From Anabaena minutissima FACHB-250 (GTDB lineage: Bacteria > Cyanobacteriota > Cyanobacteriia > Cyanobacteriales > Nostocaceae), in NCBI RefSeq assembly GCF_014697125.1, contig NZ_JACJRG010000050.1, positions 1 through 35,017 on the forward strand: DNA of 35,017 nucleotides, in the 5' to 3' direction. Positions 21,789-29,556 of this stretch are shown here, in pieces; within the stretch, counting starts at the first letter, position 1; each line of letters starts with the position of its first letter. The notes below the pieces were generated by a model. It was not told where the DNA came from. It ran no database searches and worked only from the letters and a program-made list of their open reading frames with translations. The position numbers were made by a program, and so were the translations under genes.

Positions 21789-23404
21789 ACCTAAATAATA
21801 TCTTTGCCACCCTGGACTCTCAAATTCCCATAGTGGCGTTAGAAGTTCTCTCGCCAGAAGAAGCCACAATTATCCAGTGGTTGACAGCCAATGCACACGA
21901 GAAATTGGAATCTGCGGTATTCTTCTGGAATCTGGGAGTATCGGGATTAGAACAGTGTGAGATTGCCTCTGATGGTGGGTTGGTATTTAAAGCAGTCCCA
22001 GAGTATAAAAAACCAGCCCACGCAGATCCGTTGCTGTACATTTTCGAGTACATTAACAGTTTTGATGGGAATGGTGTATTCATCCTGGGTGATGTCCATC
22101 CCTTTGTAGGCAAGAACTCGCCTCAACTGAGTTGGGAAATCCTCACCAGAGTCAAGAACCTCTATCACCGACTCAAACCTACTGAGAAACGAATCATCTT
22201 TCTGGGTCAAAACATTGAGTTGCACGAGTCTTTGGTGCGGTTGATTCCCTTTGCAGAAGTGCCACTGCCAACGGTTGAGCAAGTCCAGGAGCATTTGGAA
22301 TCGTACTTGCAGTATTTGAAGGAATCAGCTTCCGAACAAGAAGTGAGTTTCCGAATCTTGCTGTCGGACGACAATAAAGAAACTTTAGCACGGGCAGCTT
22401 TAGGTCTAACTCTGGAGGAAATTAGCGATTTTCTAAGGCTGACTGTTAAGGAAAGTTTGAGTAGCAATGGCATTACGATTGATGCCAGCATTATTGGCAA
22501 GGTGGTCAATTACAAAACCCGGCTGCTGTCTCAGATGGGCATCGAGTTGGGGAAACCTGCAACAATCCCGTTTGGAGGACTCGATTTACTACGCGAGTGG
22601 TTGCAACGGCGGCGACGATTATTCACGCAGGAAGCGCGATCGCTCTCGTTACCACAGCCTAAAGGTGTGCTACTAGCTGGCCCACCAGGAACGGGTAAGT
22701 CCCACTGCGCCAAGAACATCGCCAATATCCTTAATCTACCACTACTTCAGCTTGACATCGCCTCGATGCTGGGTTCTCTGGTGGGTGAATCTGAGGGGAA
22801 TGTTCGCCGCGCTTTAAAGACAGCCTCCGCTATTGCACCGTGCGTTTTGTGGGTTGACGAAATTGAGAAAGCCTTGTCAGGTCAGGGTGATGCCAGTGGA
22901 GTCAGTCAAAGAATCCTGGGAAATATCCTCACATTTATGAGTGAGTGTACAGCCGGGGTATTCGTTGTAGCAACCTGTAACGACCCGTCAGCATTACCAA
23001 GTGAACTCAAGAGAAAAGGCAGATTTGACGAAAATTTCTTTGTCGATTTGCCGTCTGAGCCTGAAAGAGCGCAAATTCTGAAGATTCATCTGGAGAGATT
23101 TGGCATCAGCGTTGAGGACGAGTACCTTGAGGCAATCGCCGCCAATACCGCGAAGTTTTCCGGCGCGGAACTCGAAACCCTGGCATCTGAAGCCGCATTA
23201 CTGGCATTTGATCAGGGACGACCTCAAAAGGTAACACTTGCAGATTTAGAGACTTGTCAACAAACCATCACGCCACTTGCTGTCCAGGATGCGGCTTCTG
23301 TTGAGCGAATGCAAGCTTGGGCGAAATCTGCCAGAGCAGCTTCTAGTGCTGTGCCGACAAAAGCAGCTAAGTCATTGCGAACTTCTCGATTTAATCTGAA
23401 CTGA
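21785..23404 (+). CDS. Ycf46-type AAA+ ATPase
   Basis: A 539-residue protein resembling Ycf46, an AAA+ ATPase of cyanobacteria and plastids. The N-terminal 250 residues form a RecA-like domain without a P-loop (LYIFEYINSFDGNGVFILGDVHPFV). The C-terminal AAA+ module has Walker A GPPGTGKSH (about 298-306), Walker B CVLWVDEIEKA (about 352-362), sensor 1 VVATCND, an arginine-finger region KRKGRFDENF (about 406-415) and the helical lid with sensor-2 area SGAELETLASEAALLAFDQ. The final 50 residues are Ala-rich. It should act as a hexameric motor remodelling a protein partner. The partner is probably encoded in the same gene set. Synechocystis Ycf46 has been linked to carbon regulation. Confidence 0.9.
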   Translation: MNLNNIFATLDSQIPIVALEVLSPEEATIIQWLTANAHEKLESAVFFWNLGVSGLEQCEIASDGGLVFKAVPEYKKPAHADPLLYIFEYINSFDGNGVFILGDVHPFVGKNSPQLSWEILTRVKNLYHRLKPTEKRIIFLGQNIELHESLVRLIPFAEVPLPTVEQVQEHLESYLQYLKESASEQEVSFRILLSDDNKETLARAALGLTLEEISDFLRLTVKESLSSNGITIDASIIGKVVNYKTRLLSQMGIELGKPATIPFGGLDLLREWLQRRRRLFTQEARSLSLPQPKGVLLAGPPGTGKSHCAKNIANILNLPLLQLDIASMLGSLVGESEGNVRRALKTASAIAPCVLWVDEIEKALSGQGDASGVSQRILGNILTFMSECTAGVFVVATCNDPSALPSELKRKGRFDENFFVDLPSEPERAQILKIHLERFGISVEDEYLEAIAANTAKFSGAELETLASEAALLAFDQGRPQKVTLADLETCQQTITPLAVQDAASVERMQAWAKSARAASSAVPTKAAKSLRTSRFNLN

Positions 23405-23410
23405 TTAATC

Positions 23411-23448
23411 AAGCGATCGCTTCTACATAAATACAGAAGCGATCGCTT
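23411..23448 (+). repeat. 14-bp inverted repeat with HIP1 cores after the AAA+ gene
   Basis: AAGCGATCGCTTCT (23411-23424) and AGAAGCGATCGCTT (23435-23448) flank a ten-base loop, just after the ATPase stop. Each arm contains the HIP1 octamer. It could stop or protect the transcript, but no T-run follows, so it is not a classical terminator. Confidence 0.65.
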
Positions 23449-23464
23449 CGCGGATAGTTTTTAG

Positions 23465-23644
23465 AATAACTCAAGAAGAGAATTATGTGATAAAAATCAT
23501 TCTCACTATACATTCACTCCGCCAGTTAATTACACCCCAGAAGCAGTCGAAGCTGGAAACAAAAATGTAGAAATTTTAAACGACTCAAATCTTAGTGAAA
23601 CAGACAAGAAAAATGCTGTCTGGTCAGTTTTGAATAAGCAATAA
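23465..23644 (+). pseudogene. C-terminal protein fragment without a start codon
   Basis: An open frame from a TAG at 23462 to TAA 23642-23644 contains no usable start. Its later part reads NYTPEAVEAGNKNVEILNDS and continues LSETDKKNAVWSVLNKQ. The composition is protein-like, so this may be the 3' end of a lost gene. I cannot name the family. The stop is 16 bases before the start of the interrupted gene. Confidence 0.4.
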
Positions 23645-23660
23645 ATCAAGGAGCAATCAA

Positions 23661-23690
23661 ATGTCGAAAGATTTAGCTAGATCAGCAGAA
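23661..23690 (+). pseudogene. First ten codons of the gene interrupted by the TnpB element
   Basis: ATG 23661 follows an excellent ribosome-binding site (AAGGAG, eight bases upstream) and encodes MSKDLARSAE before the insertion. Reading on, the element gives a stop after eight foreign codons. Joining 23690 directly to 25396 continues the frame as E-MSLTYYGQTAR, the start of the gene at 25399. Confidence 0.7.
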
Positions 23691-23807
23691 GCCTCACACC
23701 CACTCTTAGGGGTGTGAGATGAATGCGCGGGAGTGGAGAGATATAGTAATTAATGCTTTTTGGCGTAGCCAAAACAATTAATTGCTATGTCGAGCCATGA
23801 CCAATAT

Positions 23808-23960
23808 TCATTCTGGACTGTTTTGATTTTCAATATATTCTTTAAGCTTTGAAATAGTCACTCCACCGCAGCTAGCTACATTGAGGAGAGCCATTCCAAA
23901 ACGCATCTTTCCAGAAAAACTTTTCTAGATGTTCGGCATATTCTTGACGTAATTTGATGT
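23808..23960 (-). pseudogene. tnpA: Decayed C-terminus of IS200-type Y1 transposase
   Basis: The minus strand encodes RQEYAEHLEKFFWKDAFWNGS, then after a frameshift VASCGGVTISKLKEYIENQN and TGA at 23808-23810. This is the C-terminal end of TnpA of the kind in which FWNG.YYVASVGG precedes the final helix. The HUH motif, and most of the gene, are missing. Divergent orientation to tnpB identifies the parent element as IS605-like. Confidence 0.8.
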
Positions 23961-23994
23961 AGCATTACATCATAAAACCCATTTAGTTAACAGG

Positions 23995-25395
23995 ATGAAA
24001 GTAACCTACCAGTACCGATTAGAGCCAGAATTAAATCAGAAACTAATTCTTAACGAATGGTTGAGGATTTGTCGGTACTGGTATAACCGCCAATTAGGTG
24101 AACGCTTCTCTTGGTGGGAAAATAACCGCCATGCTGTAAATAGTTGCCCAATCTTTGTCACTAGACTCCCTGAGTTACTAGACCGACCTAACTACTACAG
24201 TCAGAAGCTTCAGTTACCAGTCATCAAAAAAGACTTGAATATTGTGCAATGGTCGGGCGAATTACTTGATTTCAAATGTGTAGATTCAACTGTTCTACAG
24301 GATGTTTGTAAGCGAGTTGATAAAGCTTTCGAGCGTTTTGTGATTGGTGATTCTAGTGGTAAACGTTCTGGAAAACCACGCTTCAAAACTGAGGCGAGTT
24401 TCAAAACCATGACGTTTGCAACGGCTAATAATGAATGGATAAAGTTAAAACGGATAAACTGGTTCTATATTCGTTTGCCAAAATTGGGGATGTTTAAGGT
24501 TCGGATGCACCGACCCATACCTGACGGATTTAACCTTAAACAAATTAGCGTTACAAAAAAGGCTGACGGCTGGCATATTCAGATGGTATTAGAGGATGTA
24601 TCTGTACCGAATCAAACGACCAATTTTATCCCTAATTGGGACAACTCAATGGGGATTGATGCTGTTTTGCAAGGCGATGACTATCTTGCAACTTCAGAAG
24701 GTGAAAAACTCCCATCTTTAAAGCCATTACGTAAGAATCAAGCCAAGCTAGACCGTATTTCCATCAAACGAAATAGACGCAAGCGCGGGTCTAAATCTCG
24801 TCGTAAGTTGGCAAAACGTGAAGCTAAACAGCATCAAAAAATTGCTAGAAGTCGAAAAGATTTTCAGTACAAAACAGCCCATCAGCTTGTCAGAAGTGGA
24901 AAGAGATTTTTCTTTTACGAGGATTTAAACCTCAAGGGGTTAACCCGCCGGAATAAAACGAAACAGGACGACAATGGAAGATATCTTCCTAACGGACAAT
25001 CCGCTAAGTCAGGACTAAATAAGTCATGGGCTGATGGTGCATTTGGACAATTCTTTGAAATTCTGGAGTGCATAGCCGCAAAAGCTGGTGCTGTAGCAAT
25101 TTCACAGAACCCACAATATACTTCAATGGTTCTCAGTTATCGCAATGAAATTATTTTTACGGATTGTGGTATCAGAGAATACTGGGACGAAGCACAATCT
25201 TTGATGGTTGACCGTGATATTAATGCAGCAGTCAACTTGAAAAGACTAGGGTTGGGCATTTTCCCTAGTATAAAACGCCGTAGTGGGAAGATAAACATAG
25301 TTGGAACTATGGATGATAGTACCACGAAGGAAATCCTTCATACCCTTCATCGGGCTGTTGGAAGCCTACACTGTAACCGCTTCGGTTCAGTGTAG
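23995..25395 (+). CDS. tnpB: TnpB RNA-guided nuclease, variant lacking the zinc finger
   Basis: A 466-residue TnpB. The N-terminus MKVTYQYRLEPELNQKLILNEWL is the family start. RuvC-I Asp222 (SMGIDAVLQGD), RuvC-II Glu309 (FFYEDLNLKGL) and RuvC-III DRDINAAVNL (406-415) are all present. The segment where most TnpBs have CxxC...CxxC reads NPQYTSMVLSYRNEIIFTDCG, with one Cys only. This looks like a distinct subfamily rather than damage, because the frame is intact. TnpB proteins cleave DNA with a guide RNA from the element's 3' end and help keep the element in place. The guide scaffold should lie over the end of this gene and the right hairpin, so its target segment would be the host gene sequence starting at 25396. 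Confidence 0.9.
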   Translation: MKVTYQYRLEPELNQKLILNEWLRICRYWYNRQLGERFSWWENNRHAVNSCPIFVTRLPELLDRPNYYSQKLQLPVIKKDLNIVQWSGELLDFKCVDSTVLQDVCKRVDKAFERFVIGDSSGKRSGKPRFKTEASFKTMTFATANNEWIKLKRINWFYIRLPKLGMFKVRMHRPIPDGFNLKQISVTKKADGWHIQMVLEDVSVPNQTTNFIPNWDNSMGIDAVLQGDDYLATSEGEKLPSLKPLRKNQAKLDRISIKRNRRKRGSKSRRKLAKREAKQHQKIARSRKDFQYKTAHQLVRSGKRFFFYEDLNLKGLTRRNKTKQDDNGRYLPNGQSAKSGLNKSWADGAFGQFFEILECIAAKAGAVAISQNPQYTSMVLSYRNEIIFTDCGIREYWDEAQSLMVDRDINAAVNLKRLGLGIFPSIKRRSGKINIVGTMDDSTTKEILHTLHRAVGSLHCNRFGSV

Positions 25396-25398
25396 GAG

Positions 25399-25722
25399 AT
25401 GTCACTGACCTACTACGGACAAACTGCACGGATTGATCAACTGGTTGAAAAATACGGTGCATATCTGGAAAAACTCAATGCAGAAATAAAACTGTTGCTT
25501 CGTATAATTTTATCGACATATGTATTTAAGTGCGAGTTAGTTGAATATTCAATTACAAAAACATTAGAAGATTGCACTTTGATAATTCCCGAATCTAATT
25601 CACAAGATTTGAATGATATTTGCATTCAATTAGAGGGTCTAACTGTAGACGAAGCCGAATCAATTTTAGATGCTTTACAATATCAGCTTCACTGGGGCAA
25701 TGCCCAAAAAATTATGAATTAG
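25399..25722 (+). CDS. Hypothetical protein, 3' part of an interrupted gene in the AAA+ operon
   Basis: The frame from ATG 25399 encodes 107 residues: MSLTYYGQTARIDQLVEKYG, a helical centre (LNAEIKLLLRIILSTYVFKCELVEYSITKTL) and an acidic helical end. No family is recognised. The uninterrupted protein would be 118 residues starting at 23661. Position between the AAA+ and WGR genes suggests membership of the same system. Without the upstream ribosome-binding site, expression now depends on the GGAG directly before the ATG, which is too close to be efficient. Confidence 0.65.
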   Translation: MSLTYYGQTARIDQLVEKYGAYLEKLNAEIKLLLRIILSTYVFKCELVEYSITKTLEDCTLIIPESNSQDLNDICIQLEGLTVDEAESILDALQYQLHWGNAQKIMN

Positions 25723-25752
25723 TAAGTAAAGAGGTGAACTAGAAATTTTAAG

Positions 25753-26325
25753 ATGTTCACCTCCATAGAATTTAAATCCTCAAAAATAATGGAAATATAT
25801 CTTGTTTTTGTTGACACACTTCGCAACAGCAATAAATTCTGGAGTGCCACAGTCGAAGGCAATCGATTGACTGTCGAGTGGGGGAGAGTTGGGTACAATT
25901 CCCAAACTAAAGTACATTCGTTAAATAGCTATCAACAAGCTGCTAATAAATACCATAGTTTAGTTGCTGAAAAGAAAGCTAAAGGCTACCAAGAGAGCCA
26001 GCCTCAGATAGACAGCAATCGCAATGTTGTAGAAATCAGAAGAGCGATACAACTACTCAATTTGTTGCACCCTCATGTTGCGAATCGCAATTTTAATGCT
26101 GGATACATTCAATTAATCAACGATTATCTGAAAATCGTTCCTACTCCCCTCGGAATGCAGATAGATCCATACAGGGTTTACCGGAGCGTTGCAGATGTGG
26201 AGCATCAAAGAGAATTGCTTAGTTCGTTGCTTGTAGCTGTTCCGCAGACTACCGTGATGGATAAAGCTGAACCACAAACCGTCAGCCTGAAGTCTATCAG
26301 CAAGAATTTCTGGCGGCATTTTTGA
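25753..26325 (+). CDS. WGR-domain protein, last gene of the AAA+ set
   Basis: The 190-residue protein carries a WGR domain at about residues 13-82: EIYLVFVDTLRNSNKFWSATVEG, then LTVEWGRVGYNSQTKVHSL (Trp43-Gly-Arg45) and a helix YQQAANKYHSLVAEKKAKGYQE. WGR domains bind nucleic-acid ends or contact regulators in PARPs, and in bacteria they often accompany MoxR- or AAA-type ATPases. Residues 100-170 are helical. The start may be ATG 25753 or 25789; the second removes 12 residues outside the domain. The gene follows the interrupted small gene by 30 bases on the same strand. Confidence 0.82.
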   Translation: MFTSIEFKSSKIMEIYLVFVDTLRNSNKFWSATVEGNRLTVEWGRVGYNSQTKVHSLNSYQQAANKYHSLVAEKKAKGYQESQPQIDSNRNVVEIRRAIQLLNLLHPHVANRNFNAGYIQLINDYLKIVPTPLGMQIDPYRVYRSVADVEHQRELLSSLLVAVPQTTVMDKAEPQTVSLKSISKNFWRHF

Positions 26326-26329
26326 GTTT

Positions 26330-26491
26330 ATAAATCAGAATTCAGGAATCAGAACAAGCGTTGTGAGGGATTTAGAAGAGGTGATAATTGTCAACCGCTA
26401 AATTTTAAATTTAGCGTGGTGTCTCATCACTTATTCATCTTCTGGTCGTATAGCATTTATGCTAAATTTTGACTCCTGAGTTCTGAATTAT
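26330..26491. repeat. 162-bp inverted-repeat element related to the one near 9 kb
   Basis: The outer arms of 25 bases (26330-26354 and 26467-26491) match as inverted repeats at 21 positions and contain TCAGAATTCAGGAATCAG and GACTCCTGAGTTCTGA. Inside are further palindromes: GCTAAATTT/AAATTTAGC near 26397-26415 and AGAAGAGGTGAT/ATCACTTATTCATCTTCT. A transcript would fold into one long hairpin, which could act as the 3' end of the operon. No protein is encoded. Confidence 0.65.
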
Positions 26492-26570
26492 ATTGTGATA
26501 ATCTTTAGAGATTAGTGGAAAATATTGTCACAAAAAAGTTAAATCTTCTTGGGTCTACAACATCGAAAAA

Positions 26571-27500
26571 CTATGGCGAGGGTTTATTAATCCAAGTAGC
26601 ATGAAATCCATAGGGTACACGTTGAGGAATTAGCAACCGGGCTACAGGTTCAGCAGTAACATCTTGAGCATTCACTACCAACAATTCTGAAGTGTTTGCA
26701 ACTTCATCGTGAACAAAAGTCATCAGCCAACCATCATCTTCAGAGGTGGCGTGAGGACGTGGTACAAATATAGACTCACCGCCATAACGTCCTTGACCAA
26801 ATTCATGGATTTGGGATGTTTTCCTGCTAAAGTCGTATTTAATGATACCTGAAAATAAAGGCACAGGAGTGTCTGCACTTTGATTAACGTAGCCATAGCG
26901 GGTTTGCCGCCCTAAAAAGTTTTCATTAACGCGAGGAAATTCACCAGCCATATCATCTAAACTTGACTCAGATACAGCCCCAGTAGCCAGGTTAAATCGC
27001 CATTGATGCAGTCGTGGAATATTTGCATCTGGATCATTGACAGGATTAACATCCAACACAGAAGTAGAACTCATACGACAAGCAATCAGCACCACTTCAT
27101 CACCTTCTTCAAAGGCGTTTAGGGTGTGAAAAACATAGCAAGGCAGACTCTCAAACCAGCGAATATTACTGTTATTCCCGTGACGAGGAAGAATACCAAA
27201 ACGACTGGGACGATCGTTCTCAAAGCAGATCATTGGTTTTCTCTGCTGTATACGTTCCGGGCGGAAAGTCAGGGGTAAATCCATAAAAATTGTATAGTTT
27301 TCTGTGATGGCGAAATCATGCATCATCACAGGTGTGGGAATTTCAATTGGGACTGTCCACAACAACTCGCCTGCTGCGGAAACTATGCTGTATTGCAAAT
27401 ATGGTGGAACAAAAGAGTAGCCAAAGAACAGCATTTCATCCGTCATGGGGTCTACTTTTGGATGGGCAGTAAAAGAAGAACTCAGTTTGCCATTATAACG
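26571..27500 (-). pseudogene. N-terminally truncated carotenoid oxygenase (RPE65/ACO family)
   Basis: The frame is open from 27500. It begins RYNGKLSSSFTAHPKVDPMTDEM in two steps and contains the four iron-ligand histidines of the family in order: TAHPK, MHDFAIT, FHTLNAFE and, near the end, YGFHATW. Glu in the NAFEEGDE and GGESIFVPRP motifs is also present. Family enzymes of about 460-490 residues cleave carotenoids or apocarotenoids oxidatively. Here roughly the first 160 residues (the opening propeller blades) are missing. The break coincides with a 91-bp inverted-repeat element. An internal ATG at 27446 could begin a 291-residue product, but this would lose the first His. Probably non-functional. 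Confidence 0.85.
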
Positions 27501-27502
27501 TC

Positions 27503-27593
27503 AGTTCGGGTTAAGACGATTTCGCTGCTAGTTATACGAAATAATAGGAGTTTCAGGCAACGATAGAATAATGGTTTGAGCTTATCCCGAACT
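27503..27593. repeat. 91-bp element with 13-bp inverted ends at the oxygenase breakpoint
   Basis: AGTTCGGGTTAAG (27503-27515) is repeated inverted as CTTATCCCGAACT (27581-27593), with one mismatch. No coding capacity lies between. The left end abuts the truncated carotenoid oxygenase frame. It resembles a MITE or a solo internal-deletion derivative of an insertion sequence. Confidence 0.65.
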
Positions 27594-27651
27594 CAGGTTA
27601 ATAATAGTCTGTTTTGTCCTTCTTTACTTCCACAATATTAGACTTGAATCC

Positions 27652-28677
27652 TTACGAAAATTCTAGGTCATTCAAAAAGTTGCGATTGTTGGCAAATGGT
27701 GGGTGCAGAGATTGATATTTAATACAGATAAGTGTTAGATACAACGGAATTCTAAAAAGCTCTTGAGCTTGAGAATTCGTACTTTCTTGTAGAAGTATCC
27801 ATAAATTTTCGGCTGCACCAACCGGCCAGTAGTTAATAACAGACCAGTTTTGAATAAATGAGAATATCTGGTAATTATTCCAATCAGCTAGCTGCATCTC
27901 AGTAAAATGACTAAATCTATTGTTATAAATGTGCCTATTTTGTGTACAAGATGATAGGATGAATCGATTATTTCTATACATATGTATAAAATCATGAATA
28001 TGGGTAATAGCTTGCCTTTTAATATTTATATTATTTTCTTGTTCTGGAATCTGATCAATTCCATCAATAATAATCAACAGCTTACCTTTATTTAGTGCTT
28101 CTTCTGTAAATTCATGGGCATAGGGGAAGTTGGCAATTAGAAACTCAGCTTCAATCAAATTTAAAAGATTAATATCAGGTGATATAAAACGATCAGCATT
28201 AATCAAAACTGGGATAAGTTCATGTATATAACTTCCTTCTCGTCCCATTAGGCATTCTTTAAATATCAATTTCAAGCTTGAAGATTTTCCCGCACCTTTT
28301 TTTCCATTAATTATCAAGTATTGTATTTGGTTAGCAGCTTCGATAAAGTCTAGATTAGTTACAGGATTGACAGGTAGAATCATCTGCTCATCTAAATTTG
28401 CTGGAACTGGTAAGGCTATCAGAGACATAATAGGATAATTACTTAATAATCTCACTTCTACAAATATCAAATAAAGATTTATAGGGTAACGGAGTGTATC
28501 ATCATTTTCAAATACTCTAAAATAACAACAACGAGTTATAAAATTTACTAAATATTGTGATGACAGTATATATTCTCTGATTTCAAGAAATTGCCTTATG
28601 TCCTTAATGGCAATTTTACCTTTTACCCATAATTCTCGAAAAATCGCCATAAACAAAGCAATGATAAGGGATTCCAT
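27652..28677 (-). CDS. Short NACHT-type STAND NTPase
   Basis: The 341-residue protein has Walker A NGKKGAGKSSSL (about 124-135), Walker B KLLIIIDGIDQIP (about 199-211), a sensor-like FILSSCTQNRH (239-249) and the helix FTEMQLADWNNYQIFSFIQNW, all in NACHT order. The 100-residue N-terminal part is hydrophobic and helical, with no known effector domain. The usual C-terminal repeat sensor (TPR, WD40, HEAT, LRR) is absent: the protein ends soon after the helical part of the ATPase. NACHT proteins act as ligand-triggered switches, and some bacterial ones defend against phages. Whether this one is complete or truncated is unclear. It is AT-rich like its surroundings. Confidence 0.8.
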   Translation of the reverse strand: MESLIIALFMAIFRELWVKGKIAIKDIRQFLEIREYILSSQYLVNFITRCCYFRVFENDDTLRYPINLYLIFVEVRLLSNYPIMSLIALPVPANLDEQMILPVNPVTNLDFIEAANQIQYLIINGKKGAGKSSSLKLIFKECLMGREGSYIHELIPVLINADRFISPDINLLNLIEAEFLIANFPYAHEFTEEALNKGKLLIIIDGIDQIPEQENNINIKRQAITHIHDFIHMYRNNRFILSSCTQNRHIYNNRFSHFTEMQLADWNNYQIFSFIQNWSVINYWPVGAAENLWILLQESTNSQAQELFRIPLYLTLICIKYQSLHPPFANNRNFLNDLEFS

Positions 28678-29121
28678 ATTTTTTAGACATAAATTACCAA
28701 TAAATAAATCTTACCCAGAATTTTTATATTTAAACATGATTAACATTTTTTTAATATATTATTTTTTGTAATTATCATTACTATTTAAGTAAAAGCAATC
28801 TGTTCTTTAAGAACAATATTATTTTTAAATATCAAGTTTTGACCAACTCCATTTATTAATTTTTGCTAGCAATTAAATTGATTACCAGTACACACAAATT
28901 GAAAAACTGGATTTTTCAAAAAACTAGGTTTTTGTACTAAAAATTTTGTTAACTTAAAAATTATTTATAAATAAAAGCTTAAGATACCATTTGCTTAACC
29001 CTCTTTTGTCAGAGTGGGAGAATCTAATCGCCCAAATGCTTACAGGGTTTTAATTTCCACGTTTTGTCTATAAATTTCAGTTTCTGTTAGAAAATAAAGC
29101 CTCAAACCTTGATGAAATCAA
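28678..29121. other. Very AT-rich intergenic DNA with no gene
   Basis: About 440 bases with long A/T runs and no open frame worth naming. Near 28890-28940 GAAAAACTGGATTTTTC is followed by AAAAAACTAGGTTTTT, a loose tandem/inverted phrase common in cyanobacterial spacers. Nothing else is seen. The promoter of the NACHT gene presumably lies at its left edge. Confidence 0.5.
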
Positions 29122-29174
29122 AGTCTCAGAATCAGGCTGAGATTATTGTTTTTCGAGAGTGACAAAACAGGGTT
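29122..29174 (-). repeat. 53-bp dispersed repeat, copy B
   Basis: The reverse complement of this stretch matches 5935-5987 at about 45 of 53 positions. Here its AACCCTGTT edge joins directly to a transposase scrap, so it may be the end of an element inserted into that transposase. Confidence 0.65.
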
Positions 29175-29344
29175 AGGTAAGTCTTGCCAATTACACCCGT
29201 TTTTCAGTTGATAGAGAATTCCATTGAAGATATCTCGCTTTGTCCAGTTAGCCATCGAGTCTGCTTCTTGGTTGGTAATATCTTTTGCAATAAGGGTTCA
29301 AAAATTTCCCATTCTGCATCAGTGAGGTTGCTGGAATACGCCAT
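29175..29344 (-). pseudogene. IS5-type transposase N-terminal scrap, frameshifted
   Basis: The minus strand begins MAYSSNLTDAEWEIFEPLLQ with KILPTKKQTR, shifts frame, and continues NWTKRDIFNGILYQLKNGCN to WQDLP, where it stops matching at the 53-bp repeat. This is the DUF4096-like start of an IS5-family transposase. The catalytic DDE part is gone. Confidence 0.85.
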
Positions 29345-29556
29345 TAATATTGGATTTTAGATGCTGAGGAGTACCTTAATTCAAAACCTCATAAGATGTC
29401 AAATGGGTTCTATAAGTCTTCAACCCTTGTAAATTAGCTAAAGTATTATCTTAAGAATAACTTGAATATGTAATTACCGTAATAAATGCTTGTAAAAATT
29501 ATTATTTATTGCAGAAAATAACACTTACACTGAAAAATAGTACTTAACTTCATAAT

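Larger units (their letters stand above)
23691..25395 (+). mobile_element. IS605-type element with tnpB and a tnpA scrap (1705 bp)
   Basis: Both ends carry hairpins. Left: CTCACACCC (23693-23701) with GGGTGTGAG (23710-23718). Right: CTACACTG (25366-25373) with CAGTGTAG (25388-25395), around an inner AACCG/CGGTT pair. A decayed Y1 transposase gene (minus) and an intact tnpB (plus) lie between, arranged divergently. There is no target duplication, as expected for single-strand transposition. The bounds chosen are those that restore the host frame. Since tnpA is broken, movement would need a transposase supplied elsewhere. Confidence 0.75.

Noticed and set aside
23411..23448. Rho-independent terminator after the AAA+ gene
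   Set aside because: The stem is strong but no T-run follows, and the arms are HIP1 palindromes that can arise for other reasons.
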